Counted from the first letter of the stretch, positions 22,897-31,671 are shown. The stretch: DNA of 64,000 bases from DASVWZ01 sp963715675 (GCA_963715675.1 OY970265.1:4092001-4156000), one strand, 5' to 3'. The notes: generated from the sequence alone by a model not told the origin. Numbers and translations are program-made.

Positions 22897-25077
22897 ATGC
22901 CGCAGTTCACCGAACAATTCGATGTCGTGGTAGTCGGCGCCGGCCATGCCGGATGCGAGGCCGCAATGGCTGCCGCCCGCATGGGGCTGAAGACTGCTCT
23001 CTACACGCTCAACGTCGACTTGATCGCGCAGATGTCCTGCAACCCGGCGGTCGGCGGCATCGCCAAAGGCCACCTGGTACGCGAAGTCGATGCTCTCGGC
23101 GGCATCATGGGCGAGATTACCGATGCGGTCGGCATCCAGTTTCGCTTGCTGAATACTTCCCGCGGACCTGCCGTCTGGTCTCCGCGCGCGCAATGCGACA
23201 AGCAGGCCTATCGCCTGAAAATGCGCGAGGTGCTGGAGTCCCAGCCGAATCTCAAGATCAAGCAAGCCGAAGTGGCGGATCTGATCGTCGAAGAGTCGTC
23301 GGTCGTTGGTCGTTCGTCGCTCGCTGGGAGCTTTGACGAGTCTGGTTTTGCCACCGACCAGGGACCAACGACCGACGACCTGCCCTCCCGCACCTGCCAC
23401 GGCATTCGCTTGCGCGACGGCCGCACCGTAGGTGCTGCCGCGGTCATCATCACCACCGGCACCTTTCTCAACGGCCTCATCCACTGCGGCGAGCAACAAT
23501 ATCCCGCAGGACGCTCCGGCGAACCAAACGCTGTCCTGCTGGGCGAGACTTTGAAGAAGCTTGGGCTGCGCGGATGCCGCCTCAAGACCGGCACGCCTCC
23601 GCGCCTCGATGGCCGCACCATCGACTGGGCGCGTTTCACGGTACAACCCGGCGACGACGATCCCACACCATTCAGCTTCCGGACCAGGCGTGTTGCGCAT
23701 CATGATTCGCAAGTACCCTGCTACATCGCCTGGACCACGCCGGAAACCCATCGCATCATTCGTGAGAACGTGCATCGCTCCCCGATGTATAGCGGACAGA
23801 TTCAGTCGATCGGGCCGCGCTATTGCCCGTCGATCGAAGATAAGATCGTCAAGTTCCCCGACAAGACCACGCATCAGCTATTCCTTGAGCCCGAGGGTTT
23901 GAACACCCATGAAATCTACGTCAACGGGATGAGCACTTCGCTGCCGGTCGAGGTGCAGCTTGCCATCTTGAAAACGATTCCCGGCCTTGAAACCGCCGAA
24001 ATGATGCGCCCCGGCTACGCCATTGAATACGACTCGATCGATCCCACCGAACTTGAGCGCACGCTGGAAACCAAGAAAATTGCCGGACTGTTTCTCGGCG
24101 GCCAGATCAACGGCACCAGCGGATACGAAGAAGCTGCCTGTCAAGGGCTGATGGCGGGAATCAATGCGGCGCTGAAAGTGAAGGACCAGCCGCCGCTGAT
24201 CCTGGATCGCACCGAAGCGTATACGGCGATCCTGATCGACGACCTGATTTCGAAGGGCACGAACGAGCCGTACCGTATGTTCACCTCGCGCGCCGAATTC
24301 CGCCTGCAGTTGCGGATTGACAACGCCGACCGGCGTCTCACGCCGCACGGCCGCCGCGTAGGCCTGATCCGCGACGGGGCCTGGGCCGATTTCCAGGCCA
24401 GGCAGGAGCGACTGGCGAAGGTGAAGCAGTTGCTGCAGAGCACCAAGCTCACTGGCCCAATGCTGGACAAGATGCAGGCTTTCCCAATTTGTTATCCCGA
24501 GCGAAGTGAGGCGGAGCCGAACGCAGTCGAGAGCCTGCCCCGAGTGAGCGTAGCGAGCCGAGGGGGACCTGGTGTTTCCTTGCAAGGCGCCAACGACCAG
24601 CGACGAGCGACCAACGACCTTGCCTCCGCCCTCGGCCAAACCCTAGCCCAACTGCTCAAGCGTCCCGAAGTCACAATAGAGACCCTTGTTCCCACGCTCC
24701 GCGAGCTAGACCCGACATTCTTTGACCGGGAAGAAATCCCTGCAAATCCGCGCGAATCCGTGGCCGTTCTTTCTTCTGAAGTGCACAATGAACTCAAGTC
24801 CGTCGAGACTGAAATCAAGTACGAAGGCTATCTCCAGCAACAACAGCGCGCCATCGACCGCCTGAAAAAGGCCGAGCAGCGATCCATTCCCCAGTGGTTC
24901 GACTACCACTCGGTCAGCGGCCTGTCCCGCGAAATGCAGGAGAAACTGCTGAAGATCCGGCCTCGCACCCTGGCCCACGCTTCGCGCATACCCGGGGTGA
25001 CTCCGGCGGCGGTTTCGTTGGTCAACGTCTATATTGAAATCCAGGCCAAGCGGCGCCAAGCCGCCATGAGCATCTGA
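22897..25077 (+). CDS. mnmG: tRNA uridine-5-carboxymethylaminomethyl modification enzyme MnmG
   Basis: FAD enzyme that with MnmE builds the cmnm5 group on wobble U34. The Rossmann FAD motif VVVGAGHAGCEAA is at residues 11-23, then SCNPAVGGIAKGHLVREVDA with a conserved catalytic Cys region, GTFLNGLIHCGE, and the C-terminal helical domain binding MnmE (SGLSREMQEKLLKIRP). The ATG at 22897 matches the usual N-terminus; the longer frame from 22816 reads through a repeat. At 726 residues it is about 100 longer than E. coli MnmG (629), explained largely by two in-frame repeat insertions at residues ~133-161 and ~531-576. mnmG often neighbours rsmG, but here rsmG is 11 kb away. ogt follows two bases after the stop. 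Confidence 0.96.
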   Translation: MPQFTEQFDVVVVGAGHAGCEAAMAAARMGLKTALYTLNVDLIAQMSCNPAVGGIAKGHLVREVDALGGIMGEITDAVGIQFRLLNTSRGPAVWSPRAQCDKQAYRLKMREVLESQPNLKIKQAEVADLIVEESSVVGRSSLAGSFDESGFATDQGPTTDDLPSRTCHGIRLRDGRTVGAAAVIITTGTFLNGLIHCGEQQYPAGRSGEPNAVLLGETLKKLGLRGCRLKTGTPPRLDGRTIDWARFTVQPGDDDPTPFSFRTRRVAHHDSQVPCYIAWTTPETHRIIRENVHRSPMYSGQIQSIGPRYCPSIEDKIVKFPDKTTHQLFLEPEGLNTHEIYVNGMSTSLPVEVQLAILKTIPGLETAEMMRPGYAIEYDSIDPTELERTLETKKIAGLFLGGQINGTSGYEEAACQGLMAGINAALKVKDQPPLILDRTEAYTAILIDDLISKGTNEPYRMFTSRAEFRLQLRIDNADRRLTPHGRRVGLIRDGAWADFQARQERLAKVKQLLQSTKLTGPMLDKMQAFPICYPERSEAEPNAVESLPRVSVASRGGPGVSLQGANDQRRATNDLASALGQTLAQLLKRPEVTIETLVPTLRELDPTFFDREEIPANPRESVAVLSSEVHNELKSVETEIKYEGYLQQQQRAIDRLKKAEQRSIPQWFDYHSVSGLSREMQEKLLKIRPRTLAHASRIPGVTPAAVSLVNVYIEIQAKRRQAAMSI
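23295..23379. repeat. Palindromic repeat insertion 1 within mnmG
   Basis: GTCGTCGGTCGTTGGTC (23295-23311) and GACCAACGACCGACGAC (23363-23379) are perfect 17-bp inverted arms around a 51-bp centre. The 85-bp element is read in frame as about 28 residues (VVGRSSLAGSFDESG...) where other MnmG proteins have a short strand-turn. A palindrome this long is not explained by coding constraint. Confidence 0.85.
24490..24625. repeat. Repeat insertion 2 within mnmG
   Basis: Encodes about 45 extra residues (YPERSEAEPNAVESLPR...GANDQRRATND) between the helix ending LDKMQAF and the conserved RPEVTIETL segment. The DNA holds CCCGAGCGAAGTGAGGCGGA, CCCGAGTGAGCGTAGCGAGC and CCAACGACCAGCGACGAGCG words that also occur in selD, near 34770 and near 39970. 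The frame is preserved. Boundaries are estimated from the family alignment. Confidence 0.7.
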
Positions 25078-25079
25078 AG

Positions 25080-25562
25080 ATGCACTACACCCAAATCGAC
25101 AGCCCGGTAGGCTCGTTGCTTCTCGTTGCCGACGAAGGTGGCTTGCGCCAAATCCTGTTCGTGAATGGACGCCATCCGACGCGGCCCGATCCGGCGTGGC
25201 AAGAACATTCTGCATCCTTCGCTGAGACGACCCGCCAGCTGCGCGCCTATTTTGCCGGAGAACTGGAACAATTCCACCTCCCGCTTGCGCCCGAGGGCAC
25301 TTCTTTCCAATTGCAGGTCTGGCACAAACTTTGCGATATCCCCTACGGCGCGACAATCTCCTACGGCGAACTCGCCCGCCGCATCGGGAATCCCAAGGCC
25401 TCCCGTGCCGTTGGCTTAGCCAATGGCTCCAACCCCATTCCCATCGTGATTCCCTGCCATCGTGTGATCGGCAGCAATGGAAAACTCACCGGATACGGCG
25501 GCGGCCTCCCGATCAAAGAAAAGTTGCTGGCGCTGGAACACCGGCAACTCAGACTGCTGTAG
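25080..25562 (+). CDS. ogt: Methylated-DNA--protein-cysteine methyltransferase
   Basis: Suicide repair protein that moves the alkyl group from O6-alkylguanine to its own cysteine. The active-site motif IPCHRVIG (Cys at residue 126) and the helix-turn-helix YGATISYGELARRIG (about 89-103) with SRAVGLANGSNPI are complete. 160 residues, the short Ogt form without an Ada domain. It starts two bases after the mnmG stop, so the two are probably co-transcribed. Confidence 0.96.
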   Translation: MHYTQIDSPVGSLLLVADEGGLRQILFVNGRHPTRPDPAWQEHSASFAETTRQLRAYFAGELEQFHLPLAPEGTSFQLQVWHKLCDIPYGATISYGELARRIGNPKASRAVGLANGSNPIPIVIPCHRVIGSNGKLTGYGGGLPIKEKLLALEHRQLRLL

Positions 25563-25655
25563 CGGCGTGCCCCGCTGACACCGGCCTTCCGCTTGGGTTA
25601 CCATAGAGATCGGCGGGGGGGAGTCAGCTGGCCCAATCCCGCGTCCAACTGATAT

Positions 25656-26246
25656 ATGAAGAACCGTACCCTGTCTGTCGTGTTTGTGCTGATTGTGATG
25701 GTTCCCCTGGCTTTCGCCCAGGAGCCGGTGAATCCCGTGCTGCGGCCGCCGAAGGGCGCCAAGGTCGCGATCGTGGAATTTGAGGACCTTGAGTGTCCCG
25801 ATTGCCGCAATGCCATGCCGCTTCTCGAAGAGGCTGCCCGGACCTACAAGATTCCGCTCGTGCTCCACGACTTTCCCCTGCCTTTCCACGAGTGGTCGTT
25901 CGACGCGGCCGTGATTGCGCGTTATTTTGACTCGCATTCCAAGCAGATGGGCACCGAGTACCGCGACTACGTGTTCGAGCACCAGCCGGAGATCAGCAAA
26001 GAGAATCTCCGTGGTTTTTCTGAGAAGTTCGCCGCCGATCACAAAGTGGACCTGCCGTTTGTGGTCGACCCGCAAGGCAAGTTCGCCGCACAGGTCACTG
26101 CGGACCGGGATCTCGGCAAGAACATCAGCATCGGCCACACCCCGACCATCTACGTCGTCAGCAACAAGACCCAGGGCAAGCCTTTCGTAGAAGTGGTTGA
26201 CCGCACCCAGTTGTATCAGCTGATCGATGCCATGAAGGCGGAGTAA
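25656..26246 (+). CDS. Exported DsbA-like thioredoxin-fold protein
   Basis: 196 residues: signal peptide (TLSVVFVLIVMVPLAFAQ), then a thioredoxin-fold domain with the redox motif CPDC in FEDLECPDCRNAMPLLEE (about residues 48-51), an inserted helical domain, and the cis-proline loop HTPTIYVV near 168. This is the DsbA/BdbD architecture for disulphide exchange outside the cytoplasm. CPDC differs from the CPHC of strongly oxidising DsbA, so it may be less oxidising. The electron partner is not in the window. Confidence 0.88.
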   Translation: MKNRTLSVVFVLIVMVPLAFAQEPVNPVLRPPKGAKVAIVEFEDLECPDCRNAMPLLEEAARTYKIPLVLHDFPLPFHEWSFDAAVIARYFDSHSKQMGTEYRDYVFEHQPEISKENLRGFSEKFAADHKVDLPFVVDPQGKFAAQVTADRDLGKNISIGHTPTIYVVSNKTQGKPFVEVVDRTQLYQLIDAMKAE

Positions 26247-26259
26247 CGGCGAAGCGTTT

Positions 26260-27174
26260 CTAGGGACGCACGCACCGATAGGAGAGATCGCCCTCTCGAA
26301 CCGTCTTAGGCAGCACCTTGACCCAGCCGTTGTAGGAAACGTGTAGCGCCCGGCTGCCGTTTAACTCCGTGCCGGTCCACCAATAAATAATCATCGAGTG
26401 CGGATTCCATAGAGGGGTCTCTTTGTCGGGCTGCGTCTGGTAGCGTGCCTTCATCGCAGCATTGGGATCCAAAACACCACCTGCATTCCGGCCATGCCGG
26501 ACCATGGACCGGACGCACTCTTCCGCGGTCGGCAGCCTCCATGTTTTCTGCGGCGCGGCAGCAAGGGTCGTGCCATCCTGCTCCAGGTTGCTACAGGCGC
26601 GCGCGGCTTCAAACCAGTTTGCACCGGAGTTCGGCCAGCCGGGACCCTCCGGCGCCCAGGTAAGCTCAACCCCGTTTCCCGCAATCCGCCGCATTCCATA
26701 GTTCCCATCATCGACGCGATGGGCTACGCGCCATGCCGGAGGGGCGCCGCAGACTACGGCAGTGAACAATGGCAGCATTACGACCAGCCAAAGCGCTGTA
26801 CGCTGAGGCTGGGGCCGTCCAAACCAATAACAACCTGACAGCAAAATCAGTGGCAACACGATGAGTAGCGGCGCAGCACCGCCGTGAAAAAAGAACAACG
26901 CAAATACCGCCAGTCCGAAATGGAACGTTACGCCAACTGCACGCCATCTGACCGACGCGGCCCCGGCCGCCACGAACAGCACCATCGGCCCTAAATACTG
27001 AACCAGCGTCATGGCGACGTTCGCCCAAAAGCTGCGCGAATACCATCCCTCGTGAAAAGCCTCTTCGGCGCCCCAGAACGCCCAAAAGCACGCAATGAGA
27101 ACCGATCCCCCGACGGCAATCCATCCGATTGCATTCGGTATGCGGGGTTTTGCCTGTGCATCCATGGGCAGCAT
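26260..27174 (-). CDS. Membrane protein with C-terminal Lcl/DUF1566-like domain
   Basis: 304 residues. Four to five transmembrane helices occupy about residues 14-145 (for example AIGWIAVGGSVLIACFWAFW, AAPLLIVLPLILLSGCYWF), then an extracytoplasmic domain containing NWFEAARACSNL, KTWRLPTAEECVRSM, WWTGTELNGSRALHVSY and SYRCVRP. These are the marks of the DUF1566/Lcl domain, related to formylglycine-generating-enzyme folds. Catalytic function is not implied. The C-terminal domain probably faces the periplasm. It converges on the DsbA-like gene. Confidence 0.78.
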   Translation of the reverse strand: MLPMDAQAKPRIPNAIGWIAVGGSVLIACFWAFWGAEEAFHEGWYSRSFWANVAMTLVQYLGPMVLFVAAGAASVRWRAVGVTFHFGLAVFALFFFHGGAAPLLIVLPLILLSGCYWFGRPQPQRTALWLVVMLPLFTAVVCGAPPAWRVAHRVDDGNYGMRRIAGNGVELTWAPEGPGWPNSGANWFEAARACSNLEQDGTTLAAAPQKTWRLPTAEECVRSMVRHGRNAGGVLDPNAAMKARYQTQPDKETPLWNPHSMIIYWWTGTELNGSRALHVSYNGWVKVLPKTVREGDLSYRCVRP

Positions 27175-27260
27175 TTCTTGCTGGGCGTCGCTCCCGCACC
27201 CGCCCGGGCGGAGAGAAGCTCCGAGGAAGTGGCCTCTGGCAGCGGGAGTCCCGGACGAGT

Positions 27261-27926
27261 CTATCCGCGCTCGAATGCGTGCTTCTTCTCCAACTCTTCC
27301 AGCGCGGCTCGCCGGTCGGCTTCGAATTTCTCTCCTTGCGCCATCAGAGCCGGAGTCGCCACCGCCGACTCGCCTTCCAGCTTGATCAGTCCTTCACGTT
27401 CCAGGCTTCGGCCGATTTCCATGCAGTGCGCCACCGTGGTCTCAACATAGAGGGCCTCAGTGGGATCTCCCAGCCAGGCCGCGCCCCCAGACCTGGTTTG
27501 CCAGTAGACTTTTCGTGAAAGCAGCACGGTGATTTCCTCATCGCTGGCCTTCCCGAACACCCACTTGTTGCGTTTAAAGTCCCAATAGCGGCTTGAGAAA
27601 TGTACCGGAACCAATTTCCCCGACTTCACAAACTCCAGTTGGCGCCGGTCCACTTCCTTGCGCAGCGAATTGAGAACCGGCCCCTCCAGATCCTTCGGAT
27701 CGAGCGAGGGCATCACCTCCCGAACCGTCACCGAAAGATTCACCGCGACCGGCGAATGCAGCCCGGCCGAGTTCTCCAGCAGGATGTCCGCGTGCAACAC
27801 GTGGAAATCCGCTCCCGAGGTGGACTTGTGAAACGGCCACTCCAGCTTGAATGACAGAGGTAACCCCGTCAACGTTACATAGATCTTTTTGTCTGCCGCC
27901 CCATTACCCCGCGTGAGATCGTCCAT
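27261..27926 (-). CDS. Conserved protein of unknown function
   Basis: 221 residues, soluble, no signal peptide. The N-terminal half is beta-rich (KIYVTLTGLPLSFKLEWPFH, VAVNLSVTVREVMPSL); the C-terminal ~40 residues are a charged helix (EKFEADRRAALEELEKKHAF). An internal helical segment contains AHCMEIGRSLEREGLIKLEG, resembling a winged-helix-like turn, but I would not assign DNA binding. No family recognised. It is separated from the next minus-strand gene by a terminator. Confidence 0.7.
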   Translation of the reverse strand: MDDLTRGNGAADKKIYVTLTGLPLSFKLEWPFHKSTSGADFHVLHADILLENSAGLHSPVAVNLSVTVREVMPSLDPKDLEGPVLNSLRKEVDRRQLEFVKSGKLVPVHFSSRYWDFKRNKWVFGKASDEEITVLLSRKVYWQTRSGGAAWLGDPTEALYVETTVAHCMEIGRSLEREGLIKLEGESAVATPALMAQGEKFEADRRAALEELEKKHAFERG

Positions 27927-27980
27927 GGAGAAAATTCAATCCGGTGATTGAGGATGGGGTTGATTGTAGGCGGAAGACCC

Positions 27981-28009
27981 AACAAAAGAAAAGAGCGGCG
28001 CAAGGCCGC
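27981..28009 (-). terminator. Rho-independent terminator
   Basis: GCGGC (27995-27999) pairs with GCCGC (28005-28009); on the minus strand the stem is followed by TCTTTTCTTTTGTT. It ends the receiver-like gene at 28055-28468. Confidence 0.65.
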
Positions 28010-28054
28010 CCTTCGTCTCTGGTACCAGGCTTTCGGTACGCACTCCTAACGTCG

Positions 28055-28468
28055 TTATCTCCCCGTGCCGGCTCCTTTGGCCATCTTGCCTTCCACTCCG
28101 GCGCTGATCGGCGCCAGCGACGCGATTTTCGCCACAACTTCTTCGATGCTGCGACCGGTATCGGTGTTTGCATCGACGTAGGGATGGCGTTCGCCGTCCG
28201 TGTGCATCACCAGGACTTTGGTGTGGATGTCGGCCTTCTTGACGGCGTACGCAAGATGGTGACGGTCGTTCCGGGTCAAGGTTGGGCCCAGAACTACCAG
28301 ATCATAACGATCCTTATGGATCGCTTCTTCCACCGCTTTCCGGCCTACGGCGGCCTGGACTTGGTGGCCTGCTTTCTGAATGGAAACTGCCTGCGAAGCC
28401 ACCGTCTCGGGATCGGCCTCGCTGTAAAGAATCTTCAACGCCACGGGCGACTTCTCAATTTTCCCCAT
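28055..28468 (-). CDS. Degenerate response-regulator receiver-like protein
   Basis: 137 residues from the ATG at 28468; the frame extends to 28549 without a better start. The fold order is that of a CheY-like receiver (VALKILYSEADPETVASQAV, GHQVQAAVGRKAVEEAI, YDLVVLGPTL, KVLVMHTDGE), but the phospho-accepting Asp after the third strand is missing: the sequence reads VVLGPT where VLLDVM would be expected, and the acidic pair near the N-terminus is only partly kept. Probably a phosphorylation-independent receiver or adaptor. It stands alone with its own terminator and no kinase nearby. Confidence 0.65.
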   Translation of the reverse strand: MGKIEKSPVALKILYSEADPETVASQAVSIQKAGHQVQAAVGRKAVEEAIHKDRYDLVVLGPTLTRNDRHHLAYAVKKADIHTKVLVMHTDGERHPYVDANTDTGRSIEEVVAKIASLAPISAGVEGKMAKGAGTGR

Positions 28469-28695
28469 CGGATCAAAGCCAGCCTTTCTTACTGCTGCCT
28501 TGTCACGGTAGCAACCGGGAAAGAATTCGAGAACGTCACCGAAGTCCAAGCCCTATTGGGATCTCCGCCGGGTTTTGTTGGGGATCACCCGTTTTATCAC
28601 TGATTTCTGCGGCCAGCCGACGTACAATAGGTCGTTCCATAGGCGGCTGCTTCTAGGTCAGCAGCCTGAAACCGAGTTTTGGGGAGGATTACGCC

Positions 28696-29199
28696 ATGCG
28701 TCTGCTCGTGGTTTGCGCCATCCTATTCAGTCTACTGCTGTTCGCCACTATCGCCATCGCTCAGGATTCCGATTCTGCAACCCAGACGGTATCGTGCAAC
28801 TTTGCTGATGGCAATCAAATCAGCGTGCAGTTCAACGCCTCTGGCAACAGCAAAGAGGAACCCAAGAACGGCAAGGTTTGGGAACCCGGGGGGACCGCCA
28901 TGACGCTGTACACCCAGGTCCCGGTCGTACTCAACAATGTCCAGATTCCGGTGGGCGCGTTCAGCATGTACGTCATTCCCAACAAAAAAGAGTGGACCCT
29001 GATCGTCAACAAGAATGTGACCCCGGGCAGCAAATATGACGAAAGTCAGGACTTGGCCCGCTCGCCCATGGAACTGGGAAACCTGAGCCAATCGGTGAAG
29101 CCCGTGCAAGTGGTGCTGGCTCACATGGGAGCCAAGCTGTGCAGTATCCGGCTGTACTACGGAACGGTCGGAGTGCTGACCGAGTTCACAGAGAAATAA
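28696..29199 (+). CDS. Secreted DUF2911 family protein
   Basis: 167 residues with a signal peptide (LLVVCAILFSLLLFATIAIA). The mature part has the DUF2911 pattern: NGKVWEPGGTAMTLYTQVPV, VPVGAFSMYVIP split as seen, KKEWTLIVNK and a terminal beta-strand set. The function of DUF2911 is unknown; it is frequent in secreted proteins of Acidobacteriota and Bacteroidota. Ribosome binding site GGGAGG lies nine bases before the ATG. It converges on cutC with four bases between stops. Confidence 0.85.
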   Translation: MRLLVVCAILFSLLLFATIAIAQDSDSATQTVSCNFADGNQISVQFNASGNSKEEPKNGKVWEPGGTAMTLYTQVPVVLNNVQIPVGAFSMYVIPNKKEWTLIVNKNVTPGSKYDESQDLARSPMELGNLSQSVKPVQVVLAHMGAKLCSIRLYYGTVGVLTEFTEK

Positions 29200-29203
29200 A
29201 AGC

Positions 29204-29947
29204 TCACTTCAATTTCGTGGCGAGCTGCCGCACCAGCTTCGGATCAACGATCTGATAGCGATCTTCCGGAGGATAAAGCGCGCCCCCAAAGGTGACCGCG
29301 AGATTCGCGTGCGTCGATGTATCCGTCGCCGGCCTCCAAGCCGTCAGATGGATTTGGTTGCACCCCGTTTTCTCCACCACCTCGCGAACCTGATAGGGAT
29401 GAATTCCTCCGCCGGGCATGATTTCAATCCGCCCCCTGCCGCGCTCCACCAGCTGCCGGATCAGGTCCGCTCCTTCGGGAACGCTGTCCTTCGCCCCGCT
29501 GGTAAGAATGCGGGTCACGCCAAGATCGACAAGTTGTTCGAGCGATTCGAATGGGTCGGGAGTCACATCGATGGCGCGGTGAAACACGGCTTGCCGGTCG
29601 CCGACAAGCTTGCGAATGCGTTTGGATCGTGGCAAATCGATCCTCCCGTCCGGCAGAAGAATTCCGAATACGATTCCATCCGCGCCGTTCTCGATTGCCG
29701 CCGCGGTATCGCGCTCCATGGTTGCCATTTCGGCTGCGGTATAGCAGAACCCGCCGCCCCGCGGACGCACCATCGCCATCACCGGAATTTTCAGCCGGTG
29801 CTTCGCTTCCTGAATCGTGCCGATCGAAGGAGTCAGCCCGCCCAGAAAAAGCGCCGAGCACAACTCGATCCGCTCCGCGCCACCCCGTTCCGCTTCAATC
29901 GCGTCATCGATCGAACCACAGCAAATCTCGAGAAGAATGTGGGTCAT
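29204..29947 (-). CDS. cutC: CutC family protein
   Basis: 247-residue TIM barrel of the CutC family, originally linked to copper tolerance in E. coli though that role is disputed. Typical elements: LEICCGSIDDAIEAERGGA, RIELCSALFLGGLTPS, MVRPRGGGFCY, FHRAIDVTPDP and ILTSGAKDSVPEG, IEIMPGGGI. The ATG at 29947 has GGAAGG upstream; the frame runs further to 30034 through a repeat (GCCAACGACTGCCAACGAC) and overlaps the divergent neighbour, so it is not used. Confidence 0.93.
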   Translation of the reverse strand: MTHILLEICCGSIDDAIEAERGGAERIELCSALFLGGLTPSIGTIQEAKHRLKIPVMAMVRPRGGGFCYTAAEMATMERDTAAAIENGADGIVFGILLPDGRIDLPRSKRIRKLVGDRQAVFHRAIDVTPDPFESLEQLVDLGVTRILTSGAKDSVPEGADLIRQLVERGRGRIEIMPGGGIHPYQVREVVEKTGCNQIHLTAWRPATDTSTHANLAVTFGGALYPPEDRYQIVDPKLVRQLATKLK

Positions 29948-30036
29948 AGAATCGCCTTCCGATGATTGCCAACGACTGCCAACGACACTAGCATATCTCT
30001 TCGAGGCGACCCGTTCACCAGGGTTTTGGCACAATC

Positions 30037-31095
30037 ATGCACATGCTCCGACACATCTTCTTCTTTCTTCTTGCTGCCTCCTTGTTGGCCCAAAACCCGG
30101 CCCCCCAGAAATCCAACACCACCGAGAATCTGCGCGGCATCAGCGCGGTGTCGAGCAAAATCGCCTGGGCGAGCGGCACGCATGGAACCTATCTGCGGAC
30201 CATCGACGGCGGCAACTCCTGGCAGCCGGCGCACGTCCCCGGTGCCGAGGTGCTTGATTTCCGTGACGTCGAAGCTTTCGACGCTAACCTCGCTTACCTG
30301 CTTGCCGCCGGTTCGGGTGCGCAATCCCGCATCTACAAAACTACGGATGCGGGCAAGAACTGGACCCTCGAATTCACCAACCAGAATCCCAAAGGCTTCT
30401 TCGATTGCATGGCTTTCTGGGATCGTGATCACGGCATCGCCGTCGGCGATCCTGTGACGGTTCAGGGAGACCGCGGCAAGGAAGTTGCCGGGCAGTTGAA
30501 GTTTGAGTTGATCACGACCGATGACGGAGGCAGAAACTGGAGACCCGGTCCGCTCGACGCGCTGCCTCCCGCCATCGCGGGCGAAGGCGCATTTGCGGCC
30601 AGCGGAACCTGTGTCGCGGTGCAAGGCATGTCGAATGTCTGGTTCGCTACGGGAGGCAAAGTCGCGCGCGTGTTCCACTCCAAGGATCATGGATACACCT
30701 GGTCGGTCGCGGACACACCCATCGTCCACGGTCCCGATTCAGCGGGGATTTTTTCGGTTGCCTTTCGTGACGCGAAACACGGAGTGATCGCGGGCGGCGA
30801 CTACCAACATCCCGAGCAGGGCGGCTCGAACCTGGCTTCCACCAGCGACGGCGGCCGCACCTGGAAGCTGTCCCAGGTTTCGCCCCAGGCGTATTTTTCA
30901 GCCGTAGCGTTTGACCGAAGCCATCACCGGCTACTCGCAACCGGGACGGCGCTCACCCTCGAAATCGGTAAGAAAGACGGCCGGAAACTCTCCGACCAGA
31001 ATCTCAACGCATTCAGCATCAGCCCCGACGGACATGCCCTTGCCGTAGGTCCAAAAGGGCTGATCATTGACCTGACCCAAAACCCCCGCCGCTAA
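30037..31095 (+). CDS. Secreted Ycf48-like/BNR beta-propeller protein
   Basis: 352 residues: signal peptide (HIFFFLLAASLLAQNPAP), then repeated BNR/Asp-box type blades such as TIDGGNSWQPAHV, TTDAGKNWTLEFT, TTDDGGRNWRPGPL, SKDHGYTWSVADTP and TSDGGRTWKLSQVS. This is the photosystem II stability factor (Ycf48/HCF136)-like propeller widely found in non-photosynthetic bacteria, where it probably binds sugars or proteins outside the cell. No catalytic sialidase residues are evident. Divergent from cutC. Confidence 0.85.
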   Translation: MHMLRHIFFFLLAASLLAQNPAPQKSNTTENLRGISAVSSKIAWASGTHGTYLRTIDGGNSWQPAHVPGAEVLDFRDVEAFDANLAYLLAAGSGAQSRIYKTTDAGKNWTLEFTNQNPKGFFDCMAFWDRDHGIAVGDPVTVQGDRGKEVAGQLKFELITTDDGGRNWRPGPLDALPPAIAGEGAFAASGTCVAVQGMSNVWFATGGKVARVFHSKDHGYTWSVADTPIVHGPDSAGIFSVAFRDAKHGVIAGGDYQHPEQGGSNLASTSDGGRTWKLSQVSPQAYFSAVAFDRSHHRLLATGTALTLEIGKKDGRKLSDQNLNAFSISPDGHALAVGPKGLIIDLTQNPRR

Positions 31096-31203
31096 GAATG
31101 AAAGACCGCGGACGGGCGAGACATGCTACCCGAGAGAGTGGTTTGCGGTTGCTGTTCGTGCAACCGCTCCCCGCCATTTTTCCAGCTAAGACAGGCTGGG
31201 AAC

Positions 31204-31671
31204 CTACCACTGTTTGGTTGCCATACCAGAGGGGCCATTGCTGTTCGGGCCTGCCACTGGAGTAAGGTAGACCACGGTTGCAATTCCGCCCACCGGCACC
31301 GCCGCCAACAATCCCAATTTCACTGAGCCGCCTTGGCCCTTGCAGGAACTCGTCACCGTCATTGCAAGCGCTCCCAGATCGTACGAAGACCCCATGGTAT
31401 ACGCCCCCGTGGCCGCAAGCTTGCCGGTGCAGGTGGTTGTGCTGCCATTCGAATTGGTGCTGGTCTGCGTATAACTGAGGGCTGTGATGTGGCCTGCCCC
31501 ATCGAACGTGATAGCGCCAACAACGGTCTGTGCTCCATATTGTCCCGGCCCACCCAATGAGAACGTGTAATTCCCGTGGAGCGCGGCAACGGATGCGGCT
31601 ACGGAAAAAGGAACCATGGAGACAAGGCAAACAATCACCGCCAATACAGGAAGGAACTTATTCATTGTCAT
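31204..31671 (-). CDS. Secreted small beta-rich protein
   Basis: 156 residues from the ATG at 31671 (31665 is also possible). Signal peptide NKFLPVLAVIVCLVSMVPFS. The mature part is a Gly/Ser/Thr-rich beta domain starting LHGNYTFSLGGPGQYGAQ and AITFDGAGHITALSYTQT, a pattern common in secreted acidobacterial proteins of unknown function, with one possible disulphide (TTCTGK/SSCKGQ). The frame extends upstream to 31797 but without a plausible start. Alone on this strand. Confidence 0.75.
   Translation of the reverse strand: MTMNKFLPVLAVIVCLVSMVPFSVAASVAALHGNYTFSLGGPGQYGAQTVVGAITFDGAGHITALSYTQTSTNSNGSTTTCTGKLAATGAYTMGSSYDLGALAMTVTSSCKGQGGSVKLGLLAAVPVGGIATVVYLTPVAGPNSNGPSGMATKQW

Noticed and set aside
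23878..24639. Long minus-strand open frame opposite mnmG
   Set aside because: It is a shadow of the strong mnmG coding frame in GC-rich DNA and has no recognisable protein features.
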